A DNA stretch of 64,000 nt from DAOUJI01 sp965237875 (lineage in GTDB: Bacteria; Chloroflexota; Dehalococcoidia; Lucifugimonadales; JAGWBF01): NCBI GenBank assembly GCA_965237875.1, contig CBDEGP010000002.1:1-64000 (forward strand), read 5' to 3'. The notes under the pieces were generated by a model. The model was given only the letters and a program-made list of their open reading frames with translations, ran no database searches and was not told where the DNA came from. Shown piece after piece: positions 42,137 to 50,882 of the stretch. Every line of letters starts with the position of its first letter. The stretch's first letter is position 1. A program made the position numbers and the translations under genes.

Positions 42137-42390
42137 AGGGGGGCGGGTGAGTTAAAGACGAGCGCGTTCCTCGGCTTGGGCGCCGTTGAGCGCCTGGCAT
42201 TGGCCGGATATAATGGCCCGTAGGGAAAATACGTCGAAGCGGGGCGGTGAAGAAGGCAGGATCTTTCAATTGTTCACCCTCGCCCCAGCCCTCTCCCGTC
42301 AAGGGCGAGGGGGCAATGTCCCTTCTCCACTCGCGGGAGAAGGTTAGAGCCTGTCCTGAGCTTGTCGGAGGGCGGTTCGACAGGCTCACC
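42137..42390. other. Intergenic with dispersed palindromes
   Basis: Contains a GC-rich palindrome CCCTCGCCCCAGCCCTCTCC.. / ..GGGCGAGGG (42287-42312), related to the second palindrome of the MITE-like elements. It also has an inverted GAGCCTGTC / GACAGGCTC pair (42349-42388). No gene seen. Confidence 0.6.
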
Positions 42391-42510
42391 GCGAACGGGA
42401 TATACAAGGCGCCCGCGAACGGGATATACAAGGCGCCCGCGAACGGGATATACAAGGCGCCCGCGAACGGGATATACAAGGCGCCCGCGAACGGGATATA
42501 CAAGGCGCCC
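42391..42510 (+). repeat. Five perfect 24-bp tandem repeats, intergenic
   Basis: Unit GCGAACGGGATATACAAGGC plus GCCC repeated at 42391, 42415, 42439, 42463 and 42487. It sits 35 bp before the HAD gene start. No spacers, so not CRISPR. Confidence 0.95.
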
Positions 42511-42545
42511 GGCAATCGAAATATACTGGTGAAGAAGGGGTCCGG

Positions 42546-43001
42546 TTGGAAATATTCTTCGACGTGGACTACACCATTCTGGGCCTGGACTACAGCCTCA
42601 GACCGGGTGTCAAAGAGACTTTCCAAAAACTCACAGAGGACGGCCATAGGGTCCATATCTGGTCCGGCGTGGGGCTGCGGGACCAGGTGGTCAAAGACCA
42701 CAAGCTCCATCCCTACGTTTCAGGCATATACCTGAAACCCATCTACAAAGCCAGGGAGCGTCTCTCGCAGTTGGGCGTGCCGCTGGAGCCTGATTTCGTA
42801 ATTGACGACTACGCCGAGATAGTCGAGGCGTTCGGAGGGGTCTGGGTCTGGCCCTACTACATGCGCAACGACGACGACACCCAGATGGAGCGCATCTACC
42901 GCATAGCGTCGGACTTCGCCAGGGACGGCGTGTCGTCCGACCGCCAGTTCATCAGCCGAAAGGCCGGGCTTGAAGATTCGGAGCGGGAGCGGACGGGATG
43001 A
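42546..43001 (+). CDS. HAD-superfamily phosphatase-like protein
   Basis: 151 aa from TTG 42546. HAD motifs in order: D6-V-D8-Y-T (FFDVDYTILGLD), motif II Ser in HIWSGVGLRDQ, motif III Lys in KPIYKARERL, motif IV FVIDDYAEIV. No cap domain, so likely a small-molecule or macromolecule phosphatase. Its stop overlaps the mutL start as ATGA, implying co-translation with a repair protein. Substrate unknown. Confidence 0.82.
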   Translation: MEIFFDVDYTILGLDYSLRPGVKETFQKLTEDGHRVHIWSGVGLRDQVVKDHKLHPYVSGIYLKPIYKARERLSQLGVPLEPDFVIDDYAEIVEAFGGVWVWPYYMRNDDDTQMERIYRIASDFARDGVSSDRQFISRKAGLEDSERERTG

Positions 43002-44728
43002 CCATAAAGGTCCTGAGGCCCGACGTCGCCGCCAAGATAGCAGCCGGTGAGGTGGTTGAGCGGCCCGCGTCGGTGGTAAAGGAGTTGGTGGAGAACTCCA
43101 TCGACGCCGGCGCCGGCCGGATCACCATAGAGATCAAGGGCGGAGGCGTGGACCTCATCAGGGTGACGGACGACGGATGCGGAATCCCGGCCGACGAGAT
43201 GCTCCTCTCCTTACGGCGCCATGCCACCAGCAAACTGACCTCGCCCGAGGACCTGGAGTCCGTCTCCACGATGGGCTTCAGGGGCGAGGCGCTGCCCAGC
43301 ATCGCTTCGGTGTCCAGGGTGGCCATGACCAGCCGACCGGCGTCTGAAGCCGTGGGCTCGGAAGTCCGGCTCCGATGGGGCGAGGTTGAAAAGAGCGGCC
43401 CCACGGGTTGCGCCGCGGGAACGTCGGTCAGCGTCGAGTCCCTCTTCGAGAACATGCCCGCGCGCCGGAAGTTTCTCCGGTCTCCGGGGGCGGAGCGTTC
43501 CCGCATCAGCGATCTGGCGGCACGGTTTGCCCTGGCCTTTCCTAATGTCCGGTTCAGCCTCAACGTAGAGGGCCGGAATACGCTCACGACAACCGGAAAC
43601 GGACTTCTCTCCGACGTGGTCATTTCCGTGTACGGCGCCGAAACCGCCGGGGCGATGCTGGAGGTCTCCTGGGAAGGCCCCGACGGATATTCCGTCCGTG
43701 GGTTTGCCGGAGCGCCGTCGCTGCACAGGGCCAACCGGAGCTACATAACCTTCATTATGAACGGACGCTGGATACAAAGCCCCTTCCTCACCTACGCACT
43801 CACCGAGTGCTACCAGGGATTCCTGCCCGTCGGGCGTCATCCGATGGCGGCTCTGATGCTCACTGTGCCGCCGGCGGAGGTGGACGTCAACGTTCATCCG
43901 GCCAAGCGCGAGGTGCGCTTCAAACGGGAGGACCGGGTCTTCTCAGGTTTGCAGCGGGCTGTCAGGTCCACGCTGGTGCAAGCGGCGCCCGTGAGAGAGT
44001 TTTCCTTCCCCTCTACGTCCCCGCACGGGTCCCCATTCTCGCGCCAGACTCCCCTGACGGCGGACCGGCTGGCCTTTTCTATGGAGGCCGGGGATACCAG
44101 CGGGACGGGAATTTCCGGCAGTCTGCCGGGCCAGTCGTCAGCGCCGGCCATCACCGGCCAGGGGATTTCATCGCTGAGAGTGTTGGGTCAGATACGGAAC
44201 ACGTACTTGGTGTCCGAGGGGCCGGACGGCGTCTACCTCATCGACCAACATGCAGCCCATGAAAGGGTCCTGTTCGAAAGGGTCTCAGGGGCGCAGCCGG
44301 GTGCCCAGTCCCAGGCGCTTCTGGAGCCGGTGGCGGTGGAGCTGTCCCCGGGCCAGGAGGAGTTGGCGTGTGCCTCCGCTGAACTTTTGGAGCGGTACGG
44401 GTTCCTCATGGAGGGTTTCGGAGAACGGAGCTATATCCTGAGGGCGGTCCCCGCCGTCATAGGGGACAAGGACCCCAGCCGCGCTTTGGTCGAAGTGCTG
44501 GACCTGATGGCCTTCGAAGGCTTGGTGAAGGAGCGGGACCAGGCGCTGGCCGCTTCCATCGCGTGCCATGGCGCAGTTCGAGCGGGCATGTCAATGGAGC
44601 AGAGGGAGATGGAAGCGCTGCTGGAACAACTGGAAGCCTGTGAGAACCCTCATACGTGCCCCCACGGCAGACCGACTATGATGCATTTGAGTTCCAGCCA
44701 TCTGGAGCGGGAGTTCGGGCGGCGTTAG
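42998..44728 (+). CDS. mutL: DNA mismatch repair protein MutL (endonuclease type)
   Basis: 576 aa. GHKL ATPase blocks: IAAGEVVERPASVVKELVEN, DDGCGIPADEMLLSLRRHAT and TMGFRGEALPSIASVSRV; then VNVHPAKREVRF. The C-terminal dimer/endonuclease domain has D416-QHAAHE422 (metal-binding DQHA-x2-E), ACHGAVRAG and CPHGRPTMM, so it is a nicking MutL as in bacteria without MutH. Short linker between domains (about 330-380). Confidence 0.96.
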   Translation: MTIKVLRPDVAAKIAAGEVVERPASVVKELVENSIDAGAGRITIEIKGGGVDLIRVTDDGCGIPADEMLLSLRRHATSKLTSPEDLESVSTMGFRGEALPSIASVSRVAMTSRPASEAVGSEVRLRWGEVEKSGPTGCAAGTSVSVESLFENMPARRKFLRSPGAERSRISDLAARFALAFPNVRFSLNVEGRNTLTTTGNGLLSDVVISVYGAETAGAMLEVSWEGPDGYSVRGFAGAPSLHRANRSYITFIMNGRWIQSPFLTYALTECYQGFLPVGRHPMAALMLTVPPAEVDVNVHPAKREVRFKREDRVFSGLQRAVRSTLVQAAPVREFSFPSTSPHGSPFSRQTPLTADRLAFSMEAGDTSGTGISGSLPGQSSAPAITGQGISSLRVLGQIRNTYLVSEGPDGVYLIDQHAAHERVLFERVSGAQPGAQSQALLEPVAVELSPGQEELACASAELLERYGFLMEGFGERSYILRAVPAVIGDKDPSRALVEVLDLMAFEGLVKERDQALAASIACHGAVRAGMSMEQREMEALLEQLEACENPHTCPHGRPTMMHLSSSHLEREFGRR

Positions 44729-44738
44729 GGCCGGTGCG

Positions 44739-44966
44739 CTATGAGCTCCAGCGCCTCTCCGCAGACTCTATGCGGGGGTCCTTGCGCGGGTGGTATATGG
44801 AGTCTTCACCGGGGAACTGGGCGTCGGCGGCGGCAGGGGCCGAGGGGCCGCCGGAGGCGCCCTTAGCGGCGACTCCGACGCCTATCAGGGCCGCCAACCC
44901 GAGGGATATCTTTCCCAGGAAGCTCCGGCGAGTCAGCCCCTTATTCGTGTCTCGTGTTCCCTGCAT
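44739..44966 (-). CDS. Small Tat-signal protein
   Basis: 75 aa. GGGAGG lies five bases before ATG 44966. Twin-arginine signal TRRSFLGKISLGLAALIGVG, then about 35 polar residues with GEDSIYHPRKDPRIESAERR. It resembles the short Tat-target peptides that travel with respiratory oxidoreductases. It is divergent from the alternative complex III operon. Function unknown. Confidence 0.7.
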   Translation of the reverse strand: MQGTRDTNKGLTRRSFLGKISLGLAALIGVGVAAKGASGGPSAPAAADAQFPGEDSIYHPRKDPRIESAERRWSS

Positions 44967-45060
44967 TTAGACCTCCCGGCGTTCGGCGCCTCTTGGATGA
45001 ACATGCTGACATAGCATTTTATGTATTGCATCAGGAGCGGTCAATAGCCTTGAAATCCAC

Positions 45061-45087
45061 TTGACACTGGTATGTGTCTGTGATAAT
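45061..45087 (+). promoter_or_regulatory. Promoter of the alternative complex III operon
   Basis: TTGACA at 45061-45066 and GATAAT at 45082-45087 (spacer 15, short); TAATTT at 45084-45089 gives a 17-bp spacer. 51 bp before the first start codon. Confidence 0.45.
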
Positions 45088-45137
45088 TTTCACCTGACTT
45101 TTCGGCCTTGCGGCACTAAGGGGGAGGTGAGGCGGCG

Positions 45138-45437
45138 ATGCTGCCCGATCCGGGAGCTATTACAGCGTTCGACTGGCTCCAAATAGGGAAGTGGCTCACC
45201 AGGATCTGGATTTACTTTTTCCTCGTCGTAGGTTTTGCAGCTACCTTCCTCACAGCCCACGCCATAATCCCGTCAATGATTTCCTCCGGTCATGTTCCTG
45301 AAGCGTTGGGGGCAAAGCTGCGCCGTCCCATGTATGCAACAGCCGCAGTCATGCTGGCCGGCATGGGGCTTTTCCTCGCCTTCACCGTAGACCAAACGCA
45401 TATAATTGAGAGGTTCTGGGACCGGTGGTTCATTTAG
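45138..45437 (+). CDS. Small two-helix membrane protein, head of the respiratory operon
   Basis: 99 aa with two transmembrane helices (about 22-45 and 69-86): WIYFFLVVGFAATFLTAHAI and MYATAAVMLAGMGLFLAFTV. A GGGGGAGG lies upstream. It ends IIERFWDRWFI. Not one of the named Act subunits that I recognise. Its position 28 bp before actA suggests an accessory or assembly subunit. Confidence 0.65.
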   Translation: MLPDPGAITAFDWLQIGKWLTRIWIYFFLVVGFAATFLTAHAIIPSMISSGHVPEALGAKLRRPMYATAAVMLAGMGLFLAFTVDQTHIIERFWDRWFI

Positions 45438-45465
45438 GCCCGGTCTCAAGCAATCACGCCCGCAC

Positions 45466-46149
45466 ATGCCTATAAAGCCCAGCTTAAAGCTCCTTCCCAT
45501 AGCGTTGGGAGGCCTTATAGGCGGCGTCGTTGGCGTATTGGTGTTGGTGTACATCCTTCTCGCCTGGTGGGGGAGACCGGTTTTTGGATTCGGCTCCGAG
45601 GGGCCCGGCCAACCCATCGCCTTCCCCCATGACGTTCACGTGGAGCAGAGTGGGATACAATGCGAGTTCTGCCACCGGAACGTGACAAAAGGCGACGCCG
45701 CTACGGCGCCGGCAGTCCAGCAGTGCCTCTTCTGCCACTCAACCATACACGGAGAGGAGAACGCGGAAATAGCCAAACTGCTCCAGTATGGGGGATTGGA
45801 CCCCTCCGGCCAGCCTTCGGAGGACCTGATGGCTGAGCCCATCGACTGGGAGAGGGTCCACAGGCTTCCCGACCATGTCCAGTTCGCCCATGAACCCCAT
45901 ATAAGGTTCTTTACGACAACCAATGAAGGCAGGGCTCAGGCCGTTGCCCAGGCAGGAGAGATGGGCTTCCAACTCTCTTCGGGGGACCCGCCCCCGTATG
46001 AGTTGACCGAGGCCGCCTGTTCCATCTGTCACGGCAAGGTGCGTGAAATGACCAAGGTAAAGCAGGAGCGGGACTTGAAGATGGGAGATTGCGTGGACTG
46101 TCACAGGGACCTGAACGCACCTACGGACTGCACCACGTGTCACTATTAA
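45466..46149 (+). CDS. actA: Alternative complex III subunit ActA, pentaheme cytochrome c
   Basis: 227 aa from ATG 45466. An N-terminal membrane anchor (about 9-32) precedes five CxxCH sites: CEFCH, CLFCH, CSICH, CVDCH and CTTCH. Distal histidines include FPHDVHVEQ and FAHEPHIRFF. ActA moves electrons from the quinol-oxidising core to acceptor cytochromes on the outer face. The heme-ligation machinery (ccm) is encoded downstream. Confidence 0.92.
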   Translation: MPIKPSLKLLPIALGGLIGGVVGVLVLVYILLAWWGRPVFGFGSEGPGQPIAFPHDVHVEQSGIQCEFCHRNVTKGDAATAPAVQQCLFCHSTIHGEENAEIAKLLQYGGLDPSGQPSEDLMAEPIDWERVHRLPDHVQFAHEPHIRFFTTTNEGRAQAVAQAGEMGFQLSSGDPPPYELTEAACSICHGKVREMTKVKQERDLKMGDCVDCHRDLNAPTDCTTCHY

Positions 46150-46168
46150 AGGCAGAGCGCCGGAGAAT

Positions 46169-48541
46169 ATGAAGCTAAGCCGCCGCAGTTTCTTGAAGTG
46201 GGCCAGCCTGTCAACGATAGGCGCGGTGGCCTGCAACGTCTTCCGTGAAGGGGAGATGGAACTCCAGAGCCCTGTGGAGCTTCCGGAGGACCTGGTCACA
46301 GGCGTCGACAACTGGTACGCAACGGTATGCGGCCAGTGCCCCGAAAGAGAGGGCATTCTGGTCCGTGTGGTGGAGGGACGCGCCAAGAAGGTGAGAGGCA
46401 ACCCGGTCTACCCCACGAACCAGGGCAAACAGAGCGTCAGGTGCGACGGGGCCCTCCAGTCCATATACCACCCCGACAGGATCACCCAGCCCCTTCTGCG
46501 TAAGGAGGGGACGCCCAGGGGAGGCGGAGAGTGGTGGGAGATCGGCTGGGATGAAGTGAGGGGCGAGATTTTCCCCGACATCCTGGGACGGCGCCTCAGA
46601 GACGCCGGGCGTTCCGACGCCATGCTCATGGTGACTCCGTACATGAGGGGCAGCGCTGGCAAGACGGTGCGCAGCTTCGTGGAAGCCTACGGCGGGCGGC
46701 ACATGTCTATGGAGGCCATGGACGAAACCAACTTGCGCAGGGCGGTAAGGAATGTTCTGGGGCAGGACCGTCTGCCGGACCTGGACATCGAGAACAGCAA
46801 TTACGTCATATCGTTCGGGGCGGACTGGTTGTCCACCTGGCTGTCCCCCGTGCGATTCGGAAGGGGATACGGCCAGTTCAGGCACAATAGAGGCAAGCGG
46901 CGGGGAACTCTGGTCCACGTGGACTCCCGCTTTTCCATGACCGCGGCCAACGCCGATGACTGGATACCCGTGGCGCCCGGGATGGAAGGGGCGGTGGCCT
47001 TGGCCATAGCCTACGTGATCATCTCCGAAGGGCATGGGTCATCCGGAGCATTGGCCGGCTTGATCGGCGCCGACGACGAAGCGCTGGAAGCGGCCCTCGG
47101 GGACTACACGCCGGAGAAGATCGTGGACCCCGGGTCTGCCGTCTATGCCGGAATTCCGGCCAGAATAAGAGGCGAGGAGTCGGCGCATCTAATCAGACGG
47201 GTGGCTGGCGAGTTTGCAACCCACGGCCCCAGCCTGGCCTTTGGCGGAGGGTCAGCGGGAGCTCAGGTCCACGGTGAAGCCAACTTGTCGGCGATATTCG
47301 CACTTAATCACCTGGTGGGCGAGAGAACGCCCGGCCGACTGGGGAACGTGGTGTTCAATCCCGCTCCGCCTATGACCGGGCTTATGACCGAGGACATGCC
47401 GTCGTCCCTGTCCGACTGGAACAAGGCCCTGGACGACGTGACCGGCGGCGGGATAGGCGTTCTTATGGTGCACGGGGCCAATCCCGTATACGGCATTCCC
47501 TTGAGGTCCGACAGTTTCGGGCTTGGAGACGCCATCAGCGGACGCCAAGACCCCAACGACCTCTTTGTGATAGCCTTCGCCAACGTGCTGGACGACACGG
47601 CTGCGCTGGCCGACCTGGTGCTTCCCGTGAGGGAAGCCCTGGAGGACTGGGGCGACGACGTGCCCGAGCCTGGCCCGGGTTACCAGACGGTGGCCATTCA
47701 GCAGCCGGTGGTGGAGCCGCTGCCCGGCATTCAGGCCGAGAGTTTCCCTGACGAGATAATCAAGCTGTCCAAGAGTCTGGGCCTGAACGACGGTCTGCCC
47801 AACAGCTTCGCGGCCATGCTGCAACAAAACGCCGCCGACCTGTTCAACCTGAGCCGCGGATCGCCGCTGGAAGACACGAGTCCGGGGACCATAGACGGGT
47901 TCTGGAACAAGCTGCTCCAGCGCGGCGGATGGTCGGACACCGGCAGCCGTTCCCGAGACTTGCCCGCCCAGGCGCCGGACTTGAAGTCCATCGCCGACGG
48001 GATGAAGGCCCGCAGGCTTCTGGGAACAGGCGGCCTCAACTCCTTTGTCATGGTCCCCTTCCTGTCCAACTCCCTCATGGACGGGCGGAACGCACACATC
48101 CCCTGGCTCCAGGGCGCCCCCGACCCCTTGACCAGCGTGGCATGGCAGACCTGGGTGGAGGTAAACCTTCAGGAGGCCCGGCGCATCGGCTTGGAAGAGG
48201 GCGACGTGGTGAACTTGATCACCGGCAAGGGCAGTGTTGAGGCTGTAGTCTATATTCACCCGGCCATGCCCCCGGGAGTGGTGGGAACGCCCATAGGACA
48301 AGGCCACACACCCGGTGTGGAATATTCGAACCGCAACGGCGAAAGGCAGGGCTCGAATCCCCTGTCGATTCTGGAATATGAAGAGGGAATGGAGAGCCTT
48401 CCCTGGGGCGCAACCCGGGTTGTGCTGCAACCCACCGGCAGGAACGTTCGAGTTGCCAAGTTCGAGGGGATTGTTCCGGCCTATCCCATAGGGACCAAAG
48501 AAGAGGACATCGTACACGTAACCAACGACGTAGAGGCATAA
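46169..48541 (+). CDS. actB: Alternative complex III subunit ActB1 (molybdopterin-oxidoreductase-like)
   Basis: 790 aa, CGGAGAA before the ATG. Tat signal SRRSFLKWASLSTIGAVAC. The CISM-type domain opens with VCGQCPEREGILVRVVEGRA and VRGNPVYPTNQGKQS, then the ADDWIPVAPGMEGAVALAIA region and a C-terminal aspartate-decarboxylase-like domain (ARRIGLEEGDVVNLITGK). In characterised alternative complex III the ActB1 domain carries no molybdenum cofactor. Here B1 and B2 are separate genes, where several other lineages have one fused ActB. Confidence 0.9.
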   Translation: MKLSRRSFLKWASLSTIGAVACNVFREGEMELQSPVELPEDLVTGVDNWYATVCGQCPEREGILVRVVEGRAKKVRGNPVYPTNQGKQSVRCDGALQSIYHPDRITQPLLRKEGTPRGGGEWWEIGWDEVRGEIFPDILGRRLRDAGRSDAMLMVTPYMRGSAGKTVRSFVEAYGGRHMSMEAMDETNLRRAVRNVLGQDRLPDLDIENSNYVISFGADWLSTWLSPVRFGRGYGQFRHNRGKRRGTLVHVDSRFSMTAANADDWIPVAPGMEGAVALAIAYVIISEGHGSSGALAGLIGADDEALEAALGDYTPEKIVDPGSAVYAGIPARIRGEESAHLIRRVAGEFATHGPSLAFGGGSAGAQVHGEANLSAIFALNHLVGERTPGRLGNVVFNPAPPMTGLMTEDMPSSLSDWNKALDDVTGGGIGVLMVHGANPVYGIPLRSDSFGLGDAISGRQDPNDLFVIAFANVLDDTAALADLVLPVREALEDWGDDVPEPGPGYQTVAIQQPVVEPLPGIQAESFPDEIIKLSKSLGLNDGLPNSFAAMLQQNAADLFNLSRGSPLEDTSPGTIDGFWNKLLQRGGWSDTGSRSRDLPAQAPDLKSIADGMKARRLLGTGGLNSFVMVPFLSNSLMDGRNAHIPWLQGAPDPLTSVAWQTWVEVNLQEARRIGLEEGDVVNLITGKGSVEAVVYIHPAMPPGVVGTPIGQGHTPGVEYSNRNGERQGSNPLSILEYEEGMESLPWGATRVVLQPTGRNVRVAKFEGIVPAYPIGTKEEDIVHVTNDVEA

Positions 48542-48574
48542 CGAACAGGCTGTATGTGAAAGGCGGGTCTGTCT

Positions 48575-49402
48575 ATGGCGCAGAAGCGCAAACATAAGTG
48601 GGCAATGGTGGTGGACATCGACAAGTGCACCGGTTGCCAGGCGTGCGTCGTAGCCTGCCAGGCTGAGAACAACGTCCCTCTGAACACGGAGGACCTGTTC
48701 CACCAGAAGCGCGCCTTTGAGTGGATTCGCGTGGAGCGTTACTGGGAAGTCCCGAACGAATACCGGGGGTCCTCAGGCGTAGACCCCAAGCCGGAAGAAA
48801 CGCCGTTCCAGGACGTGAAAGCCAGGTTCATACCCATAATGTGCCAGCATTGCGAGAACGCGCCCTGCGAACCCGTCTGCCCGGTCTACGCCACCTACCA
48901 CAACGACCAGGGTTTGAACGTGCAGGTGTACAACCGCTGCGTGGGCACCCGCTACTGCGCCAACAACTGCCCGTACAACGTCCGGTTCTTCAACTTCTGG
49001 GAGCCTGTGTGGCCCGACACTCTGAGAAACCAGCTGAATCCCGACGTCACCGTCAGGTCCCGCGGGATCATGGAGAAGTGCACCTTCTGCGTGCAGCGAA
49101 TAAGAAAAGCGGAGCGGAAGGTGGAGGGACAAGAGGGCCGCACCATCACCGACACGGAGTTGTCCGAAGGCAACTTTGCGCCCGCATGCGTTCAGGCCTG
49201 CCCTACGAACACGCTGATGTTCGGCGACTTGCATGACGAAGGCAGCAAGGTCCGGGACTTCATTGACCTGGACGCTTCCGGAAGCAAGGTCGTCAAGAAG
49301 GGGCGTCCATATCAGCTGCTGGCGAGACTCGGCACGGAACCGAACGTGATCTATCTGAAGAAGATAGACGCCCATGCCAAAGACGAGGGGGGCCATGGCT
49401 AG
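48575..49402 (+). CDS. Alternative complex III subunit ActB2, four-cluster ferredoxin
   Basis: 275 aa. Cys motifs DKCTGCQACVVACQAENNVP, CQHCENAPCEPVCPV, NRCVGTRYCANNCPYNVRF and CTFC...CVQACPTNT bind four Fe-S clusters, as in the ActB2 domain and its DMSO/polysulfide-reductase B relatives. It bridges the membrane NrfD-like subunit and ActB1/ActA. No export signal of its own, so it probably rides the Tat pathway with ActB1. It overlaps the next gene by 8 bp. Confidence 0.92.
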   Translation: MAQKRKHKWAMVVDIDKCTGCQACVVACQAENNVPLNTEDLFHQKRAFEWIRVERYWEVPNEYRGSSGVDPKPEETPFQDVKARFIPIMCQHCENAPCEPVCPVYATYHNDQGLNVQVYNRCVGTRYCANNCPYNVRFFNFWEPVWPDTLRNQLNPDVTVRSRGIMEKCTFCVQRIRKAERKVEGQEGRTITDTELSEGNFAPACVQACPTNTLMFGDLHDEGSKVRDFIDLDASGSKVVKKGRPYQLLARLGTEPNVIYLKKIDAHAKDEGGHG

Positions 49403-50858
49403 CACGGCCGAGCACGGCCACCACGGTCCGCCTCCCCCCGAGACCCTGCTTACTGCCGAGCAGGTGACCGAGCACGTATCGGGAAAGGTCTTCAACCTCG
49501 ACCCGAAACTGGCGGCGGCAATGCTGGGTCTTCTCATACTTCTGGGCCTGGGCGTCGTAGGCTTTCTGTGGAGAGCCCTTGACGACGGGTTCGGAGGCGA
49601 GAACCGCCAAGCATGGGGCTACTACGTGGCCATGTTCGGCTTCCTGCTTGTCACCGTGGGTTCAGCGCCCGTTGTAGCCATAGCCCTCCGCTGGACCAAG
49701 AATCACTGGCGCAGGCCCCTGTCGAGAGCCTCCGAGCTATTCGCCGTGGTGGGCGTGTTGAACGTCCTGTGGTTCATACCCATGATCTTCCTCATGTCCC
49801 CCATTGACTTGAACGGGGATGAGGCGTTCGCCGTTGGGCAGGACCGGCGGACCATCTGGTTCGAGACGCCCATAGGGGCTCCCGTGATCTGGGACACCCT
49901 TGCAGTGGTGGGTCTGGCAGCGGCCGGGCTGGCCGTGCTCTACGTATCCGCAAGGCCCGACTTCGCGGCGCTGGCCCAGCGAAGCGACGGCGTCCGCAAG
50001 GGGCTATGGTCCAAGCTGGCCATGGGATGGCAGGGGACGGAGCGGGACTGGACCATGCAGAAGGCCCTTCTGGCCGTGATGGGCGCGCTCTACTTCATGA
50101 TGCTCATCTTCGTCCATACGCTGATAAGCCTGGACTATGCCCTGAGCTACATTCCAGGGTGGAAGGACTCCATCTTCGCCCCTTATCACGCCCTGACCGG
50201 GATGCAAGCCGCTGCAGGCGTCACCATCGTGACATTGTTCATCATGAGACAGTGGGGCGGGTACAAGCAGTACATAGGGGTTGACCCCTTCTGGTCGTTC
50301 AGCAAGATACTGCTGGGGGTCACGCTGCTGTGGGGCTATTTCTGGTTCTCCGAGTTTATGACCTTCTGGTATGGCCGGGACCCAACGGAGCAGGCGGTGA
50401 TCAAGCTGATCATGTTCGAGTCGTACAGGACTGTATTCCTGCTGAACTTCTTCTTCAGCTTCATAATCCCCTTCGCGCTCCTTATCTGGAACTCGGTGCG
50501 TAAGAGCGTCATGGGCCCAAGCATCGCAGCGGCGTCGGTGATAATAGGCGCATTTTTCATGATGGTCCGGATTTACGTTCCGGCCTTCAACATACCTGAG
50601 TCGAAGCTGGGGGCTGAAAGCATCGCCGACTTCGATAAAGGCGGAGCGCAAACGGCGCCCGAGTTGCTGCCTGTGATGCCCGGGATCCCTGACTATTTCA
50701 TCATACTGGGCGGCCTGGGAGCGGCGGCGCTCTTCTATCTGTTGGCCACGAGGATTATTCCTATACTGTCTCTGTGGGAATTCAAGGAGGGAATGCTCTA
50801 CATTCTGTGGCGGCCTTTTATCAAAGGCAAGTACATGGTGTTGGGGAAACCCGAATAG
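49395..50858 (+). CDS. NrfD/PsrC-family membrane subunit of alternative complex III (first copy)
   Basis: 487 aa from ATG 49395 (GAGGGGGG upstream). About ten transmembrane helices. NrfD-type pieces: YYVAMFGFLLVTVGSAPVVA, HWRRPLSRASELFAVVGVLN and SLDYALSYIPGWKDSIFAPY. The His-rich cytosolic N-terminus (AEHGHHG) is unusual. It resembles the next gene, so this is either ActC or ActF by family; I assign ActC to the downstream copy because its FWIGISHAG motif is closer. Confidence 0.82.
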   Translation: MASTAEHGHHGPPPPETLLTAEQVTEHVSGKVFNLDPKLAAAMLGLLILLGLGVVGFLWRALDDGFGGENRQAWGYYVAMFGFLLVTVGSAPVVAIALRWTKNHWRRPLSRASELFAVVGVLNVLWFIPMIFLMSPIDLNGDEAFAVGQDRRTIWFETPIGAPVIWDTLAVVGLAAAGLAVLYVSARPDFAALAQRSDGVRKGLWSKLAMGWQGTERDWTMQKALLAVMGALYFMMLIFVHTLISLDYALSYIPGWKDSIFAPYHALTGMQAAAGVTIVTLFIMRQWGGYKQYIGVDPFWSFSKILLGVTLLWGYFWFSEFMTFWYGRDPTEQAVIKLIMFESYRTVFLLNFFFSFIIPFALLIWNSVRKSVMGPSIAAASVIIGAFFMMVRIYVPAFNIPESKLGAESIADFDKGGAQTAPELLPVMPGIPDYFIILGGLGAAALFYLLATRIIPILSLWEFKEGMLYILWRPFIKGKYMVLGKPE

Positions 50859-50882
50859 TCGGGGAGGCGTTAGGGAGACGCA

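Noticed and set aside
42391..42510. CRISPR-like regular repeats
   Set aside because: Perfect tandem units with no spacers and no cas genes.
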